Below, one piece after another: positions 1 to 8,245 of a DNA stretch of 64,000 nucleotides. How positions within the stretch are numbered: position 1 is the stretch's first letter; each line of letters opens with the position of its first letter. The position numbers and the translations under genes are program-made. Below the pieces are notes generated by a model that was not told the DNA's origin, searched no databases, and saw only the letters and a list, made by a program, of their open reading frames with translations. The DNA comes from Maricaulis sp034659015. GTDB taxonomy: Bacteria; Pseudomonadota; Alphaproteobacteria; Caulobacterales; Maricaulaceae. Where the stretch lies: positions 149,503 to 213,502 of the forward strand of contig JAYEGL010000014.1 in assembly GCA_034659015.1 (NCBI GenBank), read 5' to 3'.

Positions 1-180
1 CTTTTCCGACTTCGAGCGCGTCAGCGCCTGGGCGTCGGTATTGGCGACGACAAAGTCGACGCCTTCCAGACTGGCCTCGATCATGTTGTTGACCGCGTTC
101 CCCCCGGCGCCCCCGACACCGAACACGACAATTCGCGGCCGAAGTTCGGTCGTTTCCGGGATGGAGAGATTGAGCGTCAT
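1..180 (-). CDS. ftsZ: Cell division protein FtsZ, N-terminal 60 codons (cut by window edge)
   Basis: FtsZ is the tubulin-like GTPase that polymerises into the Z ring at mid-cell. Reading the minus strand from the ATG at 180-178 gives an open frame to the window edge. It begins MTLNLSIPETTELRPRIVVF and continues with the nucleotide-binding glycine motif GVGGAGGNAVNNMIEA and VVANTDAQAL, which are diagnostic of FtsZ. The tubulin signature lies outside the window. The gene is last in the dcw series seen here, after ftsA and a small extra ORF. Its own upstream region carries a CtrA box and two GANTC sites, so it probably has a cell-cycle-controlled promoter in addition to read-through. Confidence 0.97.
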   Translation of the reverse strand, partial: MTLNLSIPETTELRPRIVVFGVGGAGGNAVNNMIEASLEGVDFVVANTDAQALTRSKSEK

Positions 181-215
181 GGGAGACCTCGTAGACGATA
201 CTTAAGGTTAACTGC

Positions 216-275
216 GATTCACCGTGCAGTGTCGCTCCGAGACGCTTAAGCAGGGGTTAAATCCGCCGAAGATTC
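216..275. promoter_or_regulatory. Two GANTC (CcrM) sites in the ftsZ promoter region
   Basis: GATTC occurs at 216-220 and 271-275, flanking the CtrA box within the 126-bp ftsZ leader. CcrM methylates GANTC, and in Caulobacter GANTC sites in the ftsZ promoter are needed for its proper expression. The role here is inferred from that parallel. Confidence 0.55.
246..260 (-). promoter_or_regulatory. CtrA-binding box upstream of ftsZ
   Basis: On the minus strand the sequence is TTAACCCCTGCTTAA, an exact TTAA-N7-TTAA match to the CtrA consensus, centred about 75 bp upstream of the ftsZ ATG. CtrA is known to repress ftsZ in Caulobacter crescentus. A second tight TTAA pair (202-211) lies closer to the start but with 2-bp spacing, which does not fit the consensus. 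Confidence 0.75.
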
Positions 276-306
276 AGCAAGGCCGGGTTTACGCTTTGCA
301 GTGGGC

Positions 307-702
307 TCAGGCCGCACCGGTGCGGCGTGCGCCGCCCTCTACCCAGATGTCCCGCGCCTGCCCGTCGGCGAGCGGGGTCGCCCTATGACCGCACTCGGTA
401 ATCGCCTCGCAGAATGCGCGGGCCGGCGCGGCTTCGCGGCTGTCCTCGGGGAGGATCACGGCGATATCGAACGCAGTCATGGCGAACGAGTTGAAAAACT
501 CGCCGATTTCCCGGCCCTCCGAGGGCGAGATGCGCATTTCAGCGCGGCGGAAATCGATCAGGATACGGTTCAGCCCGTGCGCCTCGGCCGCCTCGACCAT
601 CTGGGTGATGCAGGCCGTCGCTTCGTCCCAGTCCTCATGACCATCGATCACGACATCGACAAACCCGGACTCGGGGCGGGCTGTGATTGAATTGAAAGAC
701 AT
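307..702 (-). CDS. Small STAS/SpoIIAA-like protein between ftsA and ftsZ
   Basis: A 131-residue protein from the ATG at 702; an in-frame GTG at 741 would add 13 residues, and neither start has a clear Shine-Dalgarno. The pattern is an N-terminal strand ending VDVVIDG, a helix, the strand RILIDFRRAEM, a helix, the strand DIAVILPED and a last helix-strand. This alternating alpha/beta order resembles STAS or SpoIIAA-like domains. No catalytic motif is visible. It sits between ftsA and ftsZ, where the genes are usually adjacent, and a protein of similar layout is at 56283-56711. The function is unknown; the STAS assignment is my inference from secondary-structure pattern. Confidence 0.75.
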   Translation of the reverse strand: MSFNSITARPESGFVDVVIDGHEDWDEATACITQMVEAAEAHGLNRILIDFRRAEMRISPSEGREIGEFFNSFAMTAFDIAVILPEDSREAAPARAFCEAITECGHRATPLADGQARDIWVEGGARRTGAA

Positions 703-812
703 GCAGGAACCCGAAGATGCTATACCCAAGTGTCTAAGCACAGACCGGCTATGCCGTCATTTTACACTCGATAATTGTTTATTATTGCCCGACCCACCTC
801 ATGGGCGAAATT

Positions 813-2141
813 TCAGAAGCTTTCTGCGAACCAGCGCCACATCGACGCCGCCTTGCCCGGTTCCGGCTTGTTGCGGCGCGCGGCGACGGAGAAGCCGCCC
901 ATGCGCGGCGGACCGGCAATCGCCTCGGCGGCCCCGCGGGTCTCGCGGCGCACGATACCGGCCACGGCAGAGAAAGCGGGGCCCGACACGGCATCGCCCA
1001 GCCCGGTCACACCGGTCGGCCCGGCGATACGCACCTGCTTGCCGAAGACGCGGGCCGCCAGCTCGCCGGCGCCCGGCAATTGCGCGCCGCCCCCGGTCAG
1101 CACCAGGCGGCGCCCGGAGGACTTGCCGACACCGGCCGCATCGAGCCGGTCGCGGATCAGTTCGAACGTCTCTTCCAGGCGCGGCCGGATGATGGAATTG
1201 AGCAGCGAGCGCGGCGCGCTGTCATAGCTCGCCCCGTTCTCGCCGGTGACCGAGGGCACCTCGATCATCTGCTGGTCGTCCTCGGGGCTGTCCAGCGCCG
1301 AGCCGTAAAGCGTTTTCAGACGTTCCGCGGCGGCCAGCGGCGTCGACAGGCCGCGCGCCACGTCCGAGGTGACATGCGATCCGCCGACCGGCACGGCATC
1401 GATGTGCAGCAGTGCGCCCTCGGCAAAGACGGCGGCGGTCGTCGCGCCGGCGCCCATATCGATCAGGGTGGCCCCCAGCTGGACCTCGTCGTCGGCCAGG
1501 GCCGACAGGCCCGAGGCATAGGGCGTGGCCACCACGCCGCGCAGGTCGAAATGACAGCGCTCGACACAGGTGAGAAGATTGCGCAGCGGACCGATGCCCG
1601 CCGTGATGACGTGCACTTCCACGCCCAGCGTGCGGCCGAACATGCCGCGCGGATCGCGGATACCGCGGTGATCGTCGACCGACCAGGACAGCGGGATGGC
1701 GTGCAGTACGACGCGGTCTTCGGCATCGAATTCCGACAGCGCACCGTCCAGCAGGCGGCGCAGCTCGCGCTCGGTCACCTCGCGTTGCGGCAGGTCGATC
1801 TCCGCGGCGAGGCGTGTCGATGTGGGCTGGCCGGAGGACAGGGTGACCGTGACCGAGCTGACCGCCTGGGACGCCATGCGTTCGGCCTGCTCCACCGCTG
1901 CGCGGATGGCATCCGCTGCGGCATCCATGTCAACGACGGCGCCGGCGCGCACACCGCGCGAGGACTGATGCCCCACGCCGACCACGCGCGGACGCGGGCC
2001 GGACACGGTCTGGTCCGTACGGGCAATGAAACAGGCGATCTTGGACGAGCCGACATCCAGGGCCGCGCATACGCCGCCCGGCGCCTTGCCGCCGGTCACC
2101 GGATCGGAGGGGTTCGACCGAAAGAAATCCAGCACACTCAC
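813..2141 (-). CDS. ftsA: Cell division protein FtsA
   Basis: FtsA is the actin-like ATPase that tethers FtsZ filaments to the inner membrane and recruits later divisome proteins. The 442-residue product has the phosphate-1 motif ALDVGSSKIACFI near residue 28, a later IDMGAGATTAAVF and LTGGGAQLPG, and a C-terminal amphipathic tail (SMWRWFAESF) that fits the membrane-targeting helix. The GTG start at 2141 overlaps the ftsQ stop as GTGA, so translation is probably coupled. The next GTG two codons in is an alternative. Length and motifs match the family. Confidence 0.96.
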   Translation of the reverse strand: MSVLDFFRSNPSDPVTGGKAPGGVCAALDVGSSKIACFIARTDQTVSGPRPRVVGVGHQSSRGVRAGAVVDMDAAADAIRAAVEQAERMASQAVSSVTVTLSSGQPTSTRLAAEIDLPQREVTERELRRLLDGALSEFDAEDRVVLHAIPLSWSVDDHRGIRDPRGMFGRTLGVEVHVITAGIGPLRNLLTCVERCHFDLRGVVATPYASGLSALADDEVQLGATLIDMGAGATTAAVFAEGALLHIDAVPVGGSHVTSDVARGLSTPLAAAERLKTLYGSALDSPEDDQQMIEVPSVTGENGASYDSAPRSLLNSIIRPRLEETFELIRDRLDAAGVGKSSGRRLVLTGGGAQLPGAGELAARVFGKQVRIAGPTGVTGLGDAVSGPAFSAVAGIVRRETRGAAEAIAGPPRMGGFSVAARRNKPEPGKAASMWRWFAESF

Positions 2142-3046
2142 GCTTCACGCTCCCGCAATCCCGCCGCTTCCGCGCGGTCCGGACGGGCGCGGACGATCAG
2201 ATCGCCCTCGCCCCGAAGATCGAAACTTTCCGCGGCCAGGCGCAGCACGCCCCGCTCGGCCTGCAGCCGGGCGAGGATGGCGATGGAGGCCGTCACATCG
2301 CCCTCGGGCAGCTTCACATCGGCGCCTGAGTCCAGGCGCAGGTTCCAGCGGCGCCCGCCGACCCGGACGGCACCGACGACCCGGTCCCGGACGATGGGGT
2401 AGTTGTCCAGCGCCTCGACGATCTCGACAACGGCCGCATTGGCCCCCTCGGCGACGACGAGCGGCAGCGCCGGCGGGTTCATCGGATCGGCCTGGGCCAG
2501 CACCACGCCATGCCGGTCGATCACCTGCAGATCGCCTTCGACCTGCCAGAGCGCATAGGGTTCGCGCGTTTCCACCACGATGGCGACGCGGTCGGGCAGG
2601 AGGCGCGCCACGGTAGCGCGGCGCACGGTGGGCAGCGCTTCGATACGCGTTCTGACGGTCTGTGGATCGACGGCAAAGATCGGCTGGCCGTCATAGACCT
2701 CGCTGGCCAGGACGATGGCATGGGCGGCTTCGCCGCGGGCGCCGGTCACATCGACGGCGCGCACGGCAAAACCGACGCCGGAGAGGCGATGCCCGGCAAA
2801 CTGGCGCAGTTCGGTGGCGGCATCGTCGAGCTGACCGAAAAGCGCGAGCCCGCCCACGGCGACGGCCACAAGGCCGGCGACCGCAAGCCCGCCCAGACGG
2901 GCGGTCTTGGCCATTCGGTATCGCACACCCCGGATCCGGGCCTCGGCCCAGTTACGAAAACGCCGCGGTGCGGACACCGCGGCGGATCGGGGTTGGGACT
3001 TGCGCCGGGCCGTCTTTCGCGACCCGCCGCGTCTCACCTTCGACAC
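2138..3046 (-). CDS. ftsQ: Cell division protein FtsQ
   Basis: FtsQ is a bitopic inner-membrane divisome protein that bridges FtsA-side and FtsB/FtsL-side components. The product (302 aa) has a long basic cytoplasmic tail (SKVRRGGSRKTARRKSQ), one membrane segment (about GGLAVAGLVAVAVGGLALFG), then a POTRA-like region beginning FAVRAVDVTGA and the FtsQ domain with PTVRRATVARLLPDRVAI. I chose the GTG at 3046 because a GGAG lies 8 nt upstream; a longer frame opens at 3097. This start overlaps the end of ddl by 13 bp. The stop is shared with the ftsA start (GTGA). Confidence 0.93.
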   Translation of the reverse strand: MSKVRRGGSRKTARRKSQPRSAAVSAPRRFRNWAEARIRGVRYRMAKTARLGGLAVAGLVAVAVGGLALFGQLDDAATELRQFAGHRLSGVGFAVRAVDVTGARGEAAHAIVLASEVYDGQPIFAVDPQTVRTRIEALPTVRRATVARLLPDRVAIVVETREPYALWQVEGDLQVIDRHGVVLAQADPMNPPALPLVVAEGANAAVVEIVEALDNYPIVRDRVVGAVRVGGRRWNLRLDSGADVKLPEGDVTASIAILARLQAERGVLRLAAESFDLRGEGDLIVRARPDRAEAAGLREREA

Positions 3047-3948
3047 GACGCATTCTCCGCCATCCAATGAACGAGGTCGGCAAAACCGATCCCGCAATAT
3101 TGCGCCTGTTCGGGCGCGAGTGATGTCGGAGTCATGCCCGGCTGGGTGTTAATTTCGAGTAACCATAGCGGTTCTGCATTGTCCGGATCGTAACGGAAAT
3201 CAGCCCGCGTCAGACCGCGGCATCCCAGCGCCTCATGCGCCTTCAGCGCCAATTCCTTGGCTCTTTCCGCGATTTCCTCCGGCACCGGTGCGGGTAAAAT
3301 ATGATCGGACCCGCCATCGGCGTATTTCGCGTCATAATCGTAAAACGTCGTCTTGGGCACGATCTCGGTGACGCAGAGCGGCCTGTCCTCCATCACCGAC
3401 ACGGTCAGCTCGCGCCCGGGAATGTAGCGCTCGATGAGAACCTCGTCGCCCAGCGCCCAGGCCGTCGAGCCCAGCTCGGCCGGCGGCCGGTTGGCACCCT
3501 CCAGCACGATATGCACGCCCACGGACGAGCCCTGCGCATTCGGCTTGGCGACATAGGGCGGCTTCATGACATGCGCCTTGGCCGCCTCGAACCGGTTGGC
3601 GATGACGCCTTCCGGGCAGGGAATACCGGCCGCGCGCAGCACCTCCTTGGCCTTCTGCTTGTCCATGGCCAGGGCCGAGGCCAGCACGCCGGAATGCGTG
3701 TAGGGCTTGCCGAAATGCTCCAGAACGCCCTGCACCAGCCCGTCCTCGCCCCACTCGCCGTGCAGCGCGTTGAACACGATGTCCGGATCCGCCGCGACCA
3801 GCTGGGCATAGAGGTCGCGCCCCGCATCGATCTCGACCACGTCGTAACCCGCCTCGCGCAGGGCCTTCCCACAGGCCGCGCCGGATACCAGGGAGACATC
3901 GCGTTCCGGTGACAGACCGCCCATCAGGACGGCAACGCGCTTGCCCAT
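3034..3948 (-). CDS. ddl: D-alanine--D-alanine ligase
   Basis: Ddl is the cytoplasmic ATP-grasp enzyme that joins two D-alanines to make the dipeptide MurF adds to the muropeptide. The 304-residue protein shows the N-terminal VAVLMGGLSPERDVS, the substrate loop NALHGEWGEDG, the ATP-grasp loop KPNAQGSSVGV and the metal/ATP site EINTQPGMTPTS. These are all family hallmarks, and the length is typical of DdlB. It starts 2 nt after the preceding unnamed ORF and its 3' end overlaps ftsQ, so it is inside the dcw transcript. Confidence 0.97.
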   Translation of the reverse strand: MGKRVAVLMGGLSPERDVSLVSGAACGKALREAGYDVVEIDAGRDLYAQLVAADPDIVFNALHGEWGEDGLVQGVLEHFGKPYTHSGVLASALAMDKQKAKEVLRAAGIPCPEGVIANRFEAAKAHVMKPPYVAKPNAQGSSVGVHIVLEGANRPPAELGSTAWALGDEVLIERYIPGRELTVSVMEDRPLCVTEIVPKTTFYDYDAKYADGGSDHILPAPVPEEIAERAKELALKAHEALGCRGLTRADFRYDPDNAEPLWLLEINTQPGMTPTSLAPEQAQYCGIGFADLVHWMAENASCRR

Positions 3949-3950
3949 CG

Positions 3951-4568
3951 CTACACCGCCTGTCCGGGAATCGGGTGTCCGGGAAGGGGCTGTCCGGCAT
4001 CGGGCGACGCGACTTGTGCATCGCGGATCACCATCTGCTCCGCCCCGACCCCGCGCGCCACGCCGATCAGATCGGCCAGCGCCTTGGCCGGCGCAGACCC
4101 GAAATCGATCAGCAGCATGCCCGGCTCTGGCCAGGCACAGGCATGAATGTGAAAGCCCGGCTTGGACCGCGGCGAAGCCGCCGGCGTGTCACGGACCATG
4201 CCGAACCAGTGATTGAACCACTCGGTGACCTTGTCCTTGTCCCAGATCGCACCGGGGATTTCGGCCACCGCCCGGTCCCAGCGGAAGGGATGCAGCTGTA
4301 CCATCACCCCGTCGACCGGACCCTGCATCGGCGGGAATCCGAGCATCTCTTTCGGGCTGTATTCCAGGGTCCGGGCATTGTCGCCCTCGGTGACGGCGAA
4401 ATCGACCCGGCACAGCTTGCGGGCAAAATTGGTCTGGCCCTGGATCTCGTAGAGGCGCTCGCCGCTGCCCTGGGAGTGCTGGCGGATCTGTTCGTTCAGC
4501 CAGGCCGCATAGCCTTCCACATACTGGTTCCGGACCGGCTCGATCGCCTTGATGAATTCATCGCTCAT
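3951..4568 (-). CDS. Conserved dcw-embedded protein of unknown function
   Basis: A soluble-looking 205-residue protein starting MSDEFIKAIEPVRNQYVEGY. No signal peptide or membrane segment is visible. Notable stretches are GQTNFARKLCRVDFAVTEGD, EYSPKEMLGFPPMQGP, VTEWFNHWFGMVRD and GFHIHACAWPEPG. I do not recognise the family. Its start overlaps the murB stop as ATGA and its stop is 2 nt from ddl, so it is co-translated with wall-precursor genes. A role in precursor synthesis or division is only implied by position. A longer frame to 4613 exists but would overlap murB by nearly 50 bp. Confidence 0.88.
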   Translation of the reverse strand: MSDEFIKAIEPVRNQYVEGYAAWLNEQIRQHSQGSGERLYEIQGQTNFARKLCRVDFAVTEGDNARTLEYSPKEMLGFPPMQGPVDGVMVQLHPFRWDRAVAEIPGAIWDKDKVTEWFNHWFGMVRDTPAASPRSKPGFHIHACAWPEPGMLLIDFGSAPAKALADLIGVARGVGAEQMVIRDAQVASPDAGQPLPGHPIPGQAV

Positions 4569-5500
4569 TGGGGCGTCTCCTCCTGGGTTCTTCCGATACG
4601 CCTGACTTCCCATCGCAGGTCGACGCCGTGCGTCTCGCGGACACGCGCCCGGACGGTCTCCCCCACCTCTTCCAGATCGGCCGCCGTGGCGGAACCGTCA
4701 TTGATCAGGAAATTGCAGTGCTGTTCGGAGAAACGCGCGCCGCCGACGCTGAAACCGCGGCCTCCCACGCTGTCGATCAACTGCCAGGACTTGCGCTGGT
4801 CCGGCGTGCCGGGCGGGTCGGGATTGGCAAAGGTCGAGCCGGACGTTTTCTCGCGGATCGGCTGGGTCTGTTCGCGCCGCGCGGTGATCTCGCCCATGCG
4901 CGCCTCGATGGCGGCCGGTTCGTCCGGCGTGCCCTGGAAGACGGCTTCGACGAAGATCCAGTCTTCGGGCGCCGCACAATGGCGATAGCTGTAGGCCAGC
5001 TCGTCCGGCGTGGCGACGATGCGCCGGCCCGACCGGTCCAGCGCCACGGCCTCGACGAGGACATCGGCGGTTTCCTGATCGTAACAGCCGGCATTCATGC
5101 GCAGCGCGCCGCCGATCGTGCCGGGCACGCCGATCAGATACTCCATCCCCGCCAGCCCGGCCTTGGCCGCGGCCTTGGCGACCATCCGGTCGAGTGCGCC
5201 CGCTCCGGCCCGCAGGCGGTGACCGTCGAGCGCCTCTGTCTTCGCAAAGGGCGGACCGAGACGGACCACCACGCCGGGCACACCGCCGTCGCGGACCAGC
5301 GTGTTGGACCCGGCGCCGAGCACATGCACGGGAATATGCTTTGACGTTCCGGCCAGGAATTGTGCCAGGTCGGCTTCATCGGCGGGCAGGAAGAGCACAT
5401 CCGCCGGACCGCCCACGCGCAGCCAGGTGATGTCCTTCAGCGGTGCGCCTTCGACATATTTGCCGCGGACGGGCGGGAGGCTGTCGAGAAAACCCGTCAT
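4565..5500 (-). CDS. murB: UDP-N-acetylenolpyruvoylglucosamine reductase (MurB)
   Basis: MurB is the FAD enzyme that reduces UDP-GlcNAc-enolpyruvate with NADPH to UDP-MurNAc in the cytoplasm. The 311-residue product has the FAD-binding stretches TWLRVGGPADVLFLP and VLGAGSNTLVRDGG, the YLIGVPGTIGGALRMNAGCY segment, YSYR, and the GSTFANP motif whose Ser222 is the expected proton donor. The ATG at 5500 opens immediately after a 235-bp spacer that contains a dispersed repeat, so murB may depend on read-through or on a promoter in that spacer. Its stop overlaps the next ORF (ATGA). Confidence 0.97.
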   Translation of the reverse strand: MTGFLDSLPPVRGKYVEGAPLKDITWLRVGGPADVLFLPADEADLAQFLAGTSKHIPVHVLGAGSNTLVRDGGVPGVVVRLGPPFAKTEALDGHRLRAGAGALDRMVAKAAAKAGLAGMEYLIGVPGTIGGALRMNAGCYDQETADVLVEAVALDRSGRRIVATPDELAYSYRHCAAPEDWIFVEAVFQGTPDEPAAIEARMGEITARREQTQPIREKTSGSTFANPDPPGTPDQRKSWQLIDSVGGRGFSVGGARFSEQHCNFLINDGSATAADLEEVGETVRARVRETHGVDLRWEVRRIGRTQEETPQ

Positions 5501-5510
5501 GCCGCACCTC

Positions 5511-5716
5511 CATCCTTCCCCTTGATGGGGACTGAGGCGCCAAAGGACATGCCCGGTGGCATGTCCGACGCAACGAAGGACCGCGCCGAAGGCGTGGTGG
5601 ATGGGGTGGGGGCGAGGTGTGTGCGGCGTTCCACAGAACCGCCAAAACCGGGATTCACCCCTTCCGAGCCGAAGCTTCGCTTCGGCCCACCTTCCCCATC
5701 AAGGGGAAGGAGATGG
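5511..5716. repeat. Dispersed repeat with terminal inverted repeats (copy 1, between murC and murB)
   Basis: The ends are exact inverted copies of 17 bp: CCTTCCCCTTGATGGGG at 5514-5530 and its complement at 5694-5710. Inside is a small hairpin (GCCGAAG at 5668, CTTCGGC at 5680). A related element at 36547-36696 shares the ends and the adjoining GAAGGTGGGCCGA and CACCTCGCCCCCACCC segments. There is no protein coding capacity, so it resembles a MITE or other non-autonomous intergenic repeat. Confidence 0.8.
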
Positions 5717-5735
5717 ATGGCACGAGCGGGCGCCA

Positions 5736-7142
5736 TCACCCCAACGCCTCCAGCTCGCCGGGCAGGGCATAGGCCCATTGCGTGATGTCGCCCGCGCCGA
5801 GGCAGAGCACGATATCGCCCTCGCCCGCGCGTCTGGCCACTTCCGCCGCGACATCCTCCCGGGTCACCGGCGCGGCATCGCGATGGCCGTGCTTGGCGAG
5901 GCTGGCGACCAGGTGATCCCGGTCGGCGCCCTCGATCGGGTCCTCGCCGGCGGTATAGACCGGCGCCACAAGGACGCTGTCGGCATCGTTGAAACAGGTC
6001 GAGAAGTCCTCGAACAGGTCGTGCAGGCGGGAATAGCGGTGCGGCTGAATGACCGCGATCACCTTGCCGGTCGAAGCCTGGCGCGCCGCGCGCAGCACGG
6101 CCGCGATCTCGACCGGGTGGTGACCGTAATCGTCGATGATGGTCGCGCCCTTCCAGGTGCCGGTCCGGGTGAAGCGCCGCTTCACGCCGCCGAACCCCTG
6201 CAGCGCCTCCTTGGCCGCCGCTTCGGTCAGACCCAGCTCGCGCGCCGTCGCCAGCGCCGCGACGGCGTTGAGCACGTTGTACTCGCCCATCATCGGCAGA
6301 ACGATGTCCTGCCAGGTTTCGGCCGTCTGGCCGCGCAGCCGGAAACTGACGTCGAAGGTCGAGCCCGACGGCTCCATGCGCAGATTCTCCAGCCGAACAT
6401 CGGCCTGCGGGTTCATGCCGTAGGTGATGACCCGGCGATCCTCGATCCGGCTGGCCAGCGACTGGACTTCCGGATGATCGGTGCACAGGACCGCGAAGCC
6501 GTAGAAGGGCAGGTTCTCCACGAACTGGTAGAAGGCCTGCCGCAGGGCATCGAAACTGCCGTAATGCTCCATGTGCTCCGGATCGATATTCGTCACGATC
6601 GCGACGGTGGCGCGCAGTTTCAGGAAGGAGCCGTCGCTCTCGTCGGCCTCGACCGCCATCCAGTCGCCCAGCCCCATCTTGGCGTTGGAGCCGTAGGCGG
6701 AAATGATGCCGCCATTGATCACGGTGGGGTCGACACCGGCCGCATCCATCAGCACGGAGACCAGCGAAGTGGTCGTCGTCTTGCCGTGCGTGCCGCCCAC
6801 GGCGACGGCGAATTTCAGCCGCATCAGCTCGGCCAGCATTTCCGCCCGGCGCACGACGGGGACCTTCCTGGCCCGGGCAGCCACGAGCTCGGGATTGTCC
6901 GGCTTGATCGCCGAGGAGACGACAATGGCCCCGGCCCCCTCGACATTCTCGGCCGCATGGCCGATGGCGACTTTCGCGCCCAGCCCTTCAAGACGTTCCA
7001 CATTCGGATTGGCGCGGATGTCCGATCCCTGCACCTGATAGCCCAGATTCAGCATTACCTCGGCGATGCCGCTCATGCCGATGCCGCCGATACCGACGAA
7101 ATGCACGGGGCCGACCGGGAAAGGCAGGGCGGTAAACTTCAT
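5736..7142 (-). CDS. murC: UDP-N-acetylmuramate--L-alanine ligase (MurC)
   Basis: MurC adds L-alanine to UDP-MurNAc with ATP in the cytoplasm. The 468-residue product has the N-terminal VHFVGIGGIGMSGIAEVMLN, the ATP loop VGGTHGKTTTTSLVS, EADESDGSFLKL, the TNIDPEHMEHYG motif and the C-terminal IDDYGHHPVEI. All are specific for MurC among Mur ligases. The ATG at 7142 overlaps the murG stop (ATGA). The gene ends just before the repeat-containing gap that separates it from murB. Confidence 0.98.
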   Translation of the reverse strand: MKFTALPFPVGPVHFVGIGGIGMSGIAEVMLNLGYQVQGSDIRANPNVERLEGLGAKVAIGHAAENVEGAGAIVVSSAIKPDNPELVAARARKVPVVRRAEMLAELMRLKFAVAVGGTHGKTTTTSLVSVLMDAAGVDPTVINGGIISAYGSNAKMGLGDWMAVEADESDGSFLKLRATVAIVTNIDPEHMEHYGSFDALRQAFYQFVENLPFYGFAVLCTDHPEVQSLASRIEDRRVITYGMNPQADVRLENLRMEPSGSTFDVSFRLRGQTAETWQDIVLPMMGEYNVLNAVAALATARELGLTEAAAKEALQGFGGVKRRFTRTGTWKGATIIDDYGHHPVEIAAVLRAARQASTGKVIAVIQPHRYSRLHDLFEDFSTCFNDADSVLVAPVYTAGEDPIEGADRDHLVASLAKHGHRDAAPVTREDVAAEVARRAGEGDIVLCLGAGDITQWAYALPGELEALG

Positions 7143-8245
7143 GTCAGCGCTCCTCGCACCAGGCCATCGACGGATTTGGCCAGCGTTTCGGCCGCGTCCG
7201 GACGGCCGAGCGAACGCGCCGCCGCGGCCCGTTCGGCCAGGTCTTCGGGGTTGGTAAGACGGGTTTCGAGCAATTGTGCCAGACGTTCGGCAGTGAAATC
7301 GGCCTCGCGCACCATGTCGGCGGCGACGGCCTGGACGAGACCGTCGGCATTGGCGGCCTGGTGATCGTCCGTGGCGATGGCGAGCGGGCAGAAGATCGCC
7401 GGACGGCCCACGCCCGCCACTTCCGACACGGTGGACGCGCCGGAGCGGCCGATCACGAGATGACTGGCCGCATAGAGCGCGCCAACATCCTCGAAGAAGG
7501 GTTCGCAGGTGGCGTTCACGCCGGCATTTGCATAGGTCTCGCGTGCCATGGGGAGGGATTCCTCCCGGGTCTGTTGGACCACATCAAGGCGGGATCGCAG
7601 CAATTCCGGGAGTTTTGCCACCGCCGCCGGCACGGTTTCCGACAGGATGCGCGCACCCAGCGATCCGCCCAGCACGAGCAGATTGATCCGCCCGTCCCTG
7701 TCCAGCTCCGGATAGCCCGCGCCGCGCGCCTCGATGATCGGCGTGCGCAGCGGATTGCCGGTGAGGATGTGACGCTTGCGGGCCTTCTCCGGCAAACGGT
7801 CGAGACGTTCGAAGCCCGAGGCGACGAAGCCCGCCTTCGCGGCGAACATCCGGTTCACCCGGCCGAGCACCGCATTCTGCTCGTGAATGGCGAAGGGAAT
7901 GCGCATCGACTGCGCCACGGCGAGCGCGGGAAAGGCGGGATAGCCGCCGAAACCGGCCACGGCATCGGGCTTCCAGCGCTGCACGATGCCGCGCGTCTGG
8001 GCGAAGCCCTGGGTCAGCTCGAGCGCCGCTCTGGCCAGTTTGAGCGGATTCTTCGTCGACGGACTGGCCGCATGGATCTCGTCGATCGCGACGGCCGGGA
8101 AGTCCCTGGTGTGGCGCAGGCCCCGCGCATCGGTCACCAGGCGTACCTGCCAGCCGCGCGCGACCAGCGCGTCGGCAGCGGCACGCGCAGGAAAGATATG
8201 GCCGCCGGTTCCGCCGGCGGCGATCAGGCAACGGCGCGGCGTCAT
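7139..8245 (-). CDS. murG: UDP-GlcNAc:lipid I N-acetylglucosaminyltransferase (MurG)
   Basis: MurG is the peripheral inner-membrane GT-B transferase that converts lipid I to lipid II. The 368-residue protein begins MTPRRCLIAAGGTGGHIFPA, carrying the glycine-rich GGTGGH loop, and has GFGGYPAFPALAVA, HEQNAVLGRVNR, LVLGGSLGAR, and the donor-site VIGRSGASTVSEV. I used the ATG at 8245, which overlaps the ftsW stop as ATGA. A much longer frame runs upstream but is the shadow of ftsW. Confidence 0.98.
   Translation of the reverse strand: MTPRRCLIAAGGTGGHIFPARAAADALVARGWQVRLVTDARGLRHTRDFPAVAIDEIHAASPSTKNPLKLARAALELTQGFAQTRGIVQRWKPDAVAGFGGYPAFPALAVAQSMRIPFAIHEQNAVLGRVNRMFAAKAGFVASGFERLDRLPEKARKRHILTGNPLRTPIIEARGAGYPELDRDGRINLLVLGGSLGARILSETVPAAVAKLPELLRSRLDVVQQTREESLPMARETYANAGVNATCEPFFEDVGALYAASHLVIGRSGASTVSEVAGVGRPAIFCPLAIATDDHQAANADGLVQAVAADMVREADFTAERLAQLLETRLTNPEDLAERAAAARSLGRPDAAETLAKSVDGLVRGALT

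Noticed and set aside
202..211. Second TTAA pair in the ftsZ leader as another CtrA box
   Set aside because: The two TTAA units are 2 bp apart, not 7, so it does not fit the consensus.
801..2402. Long plus-strand frame opposite ftsA (533 aa)
   Set aside because: It is the antisense shadow of ftsA and ftsQ in a GC-rich genome, with arginine/histidine-rich composition and no motif.
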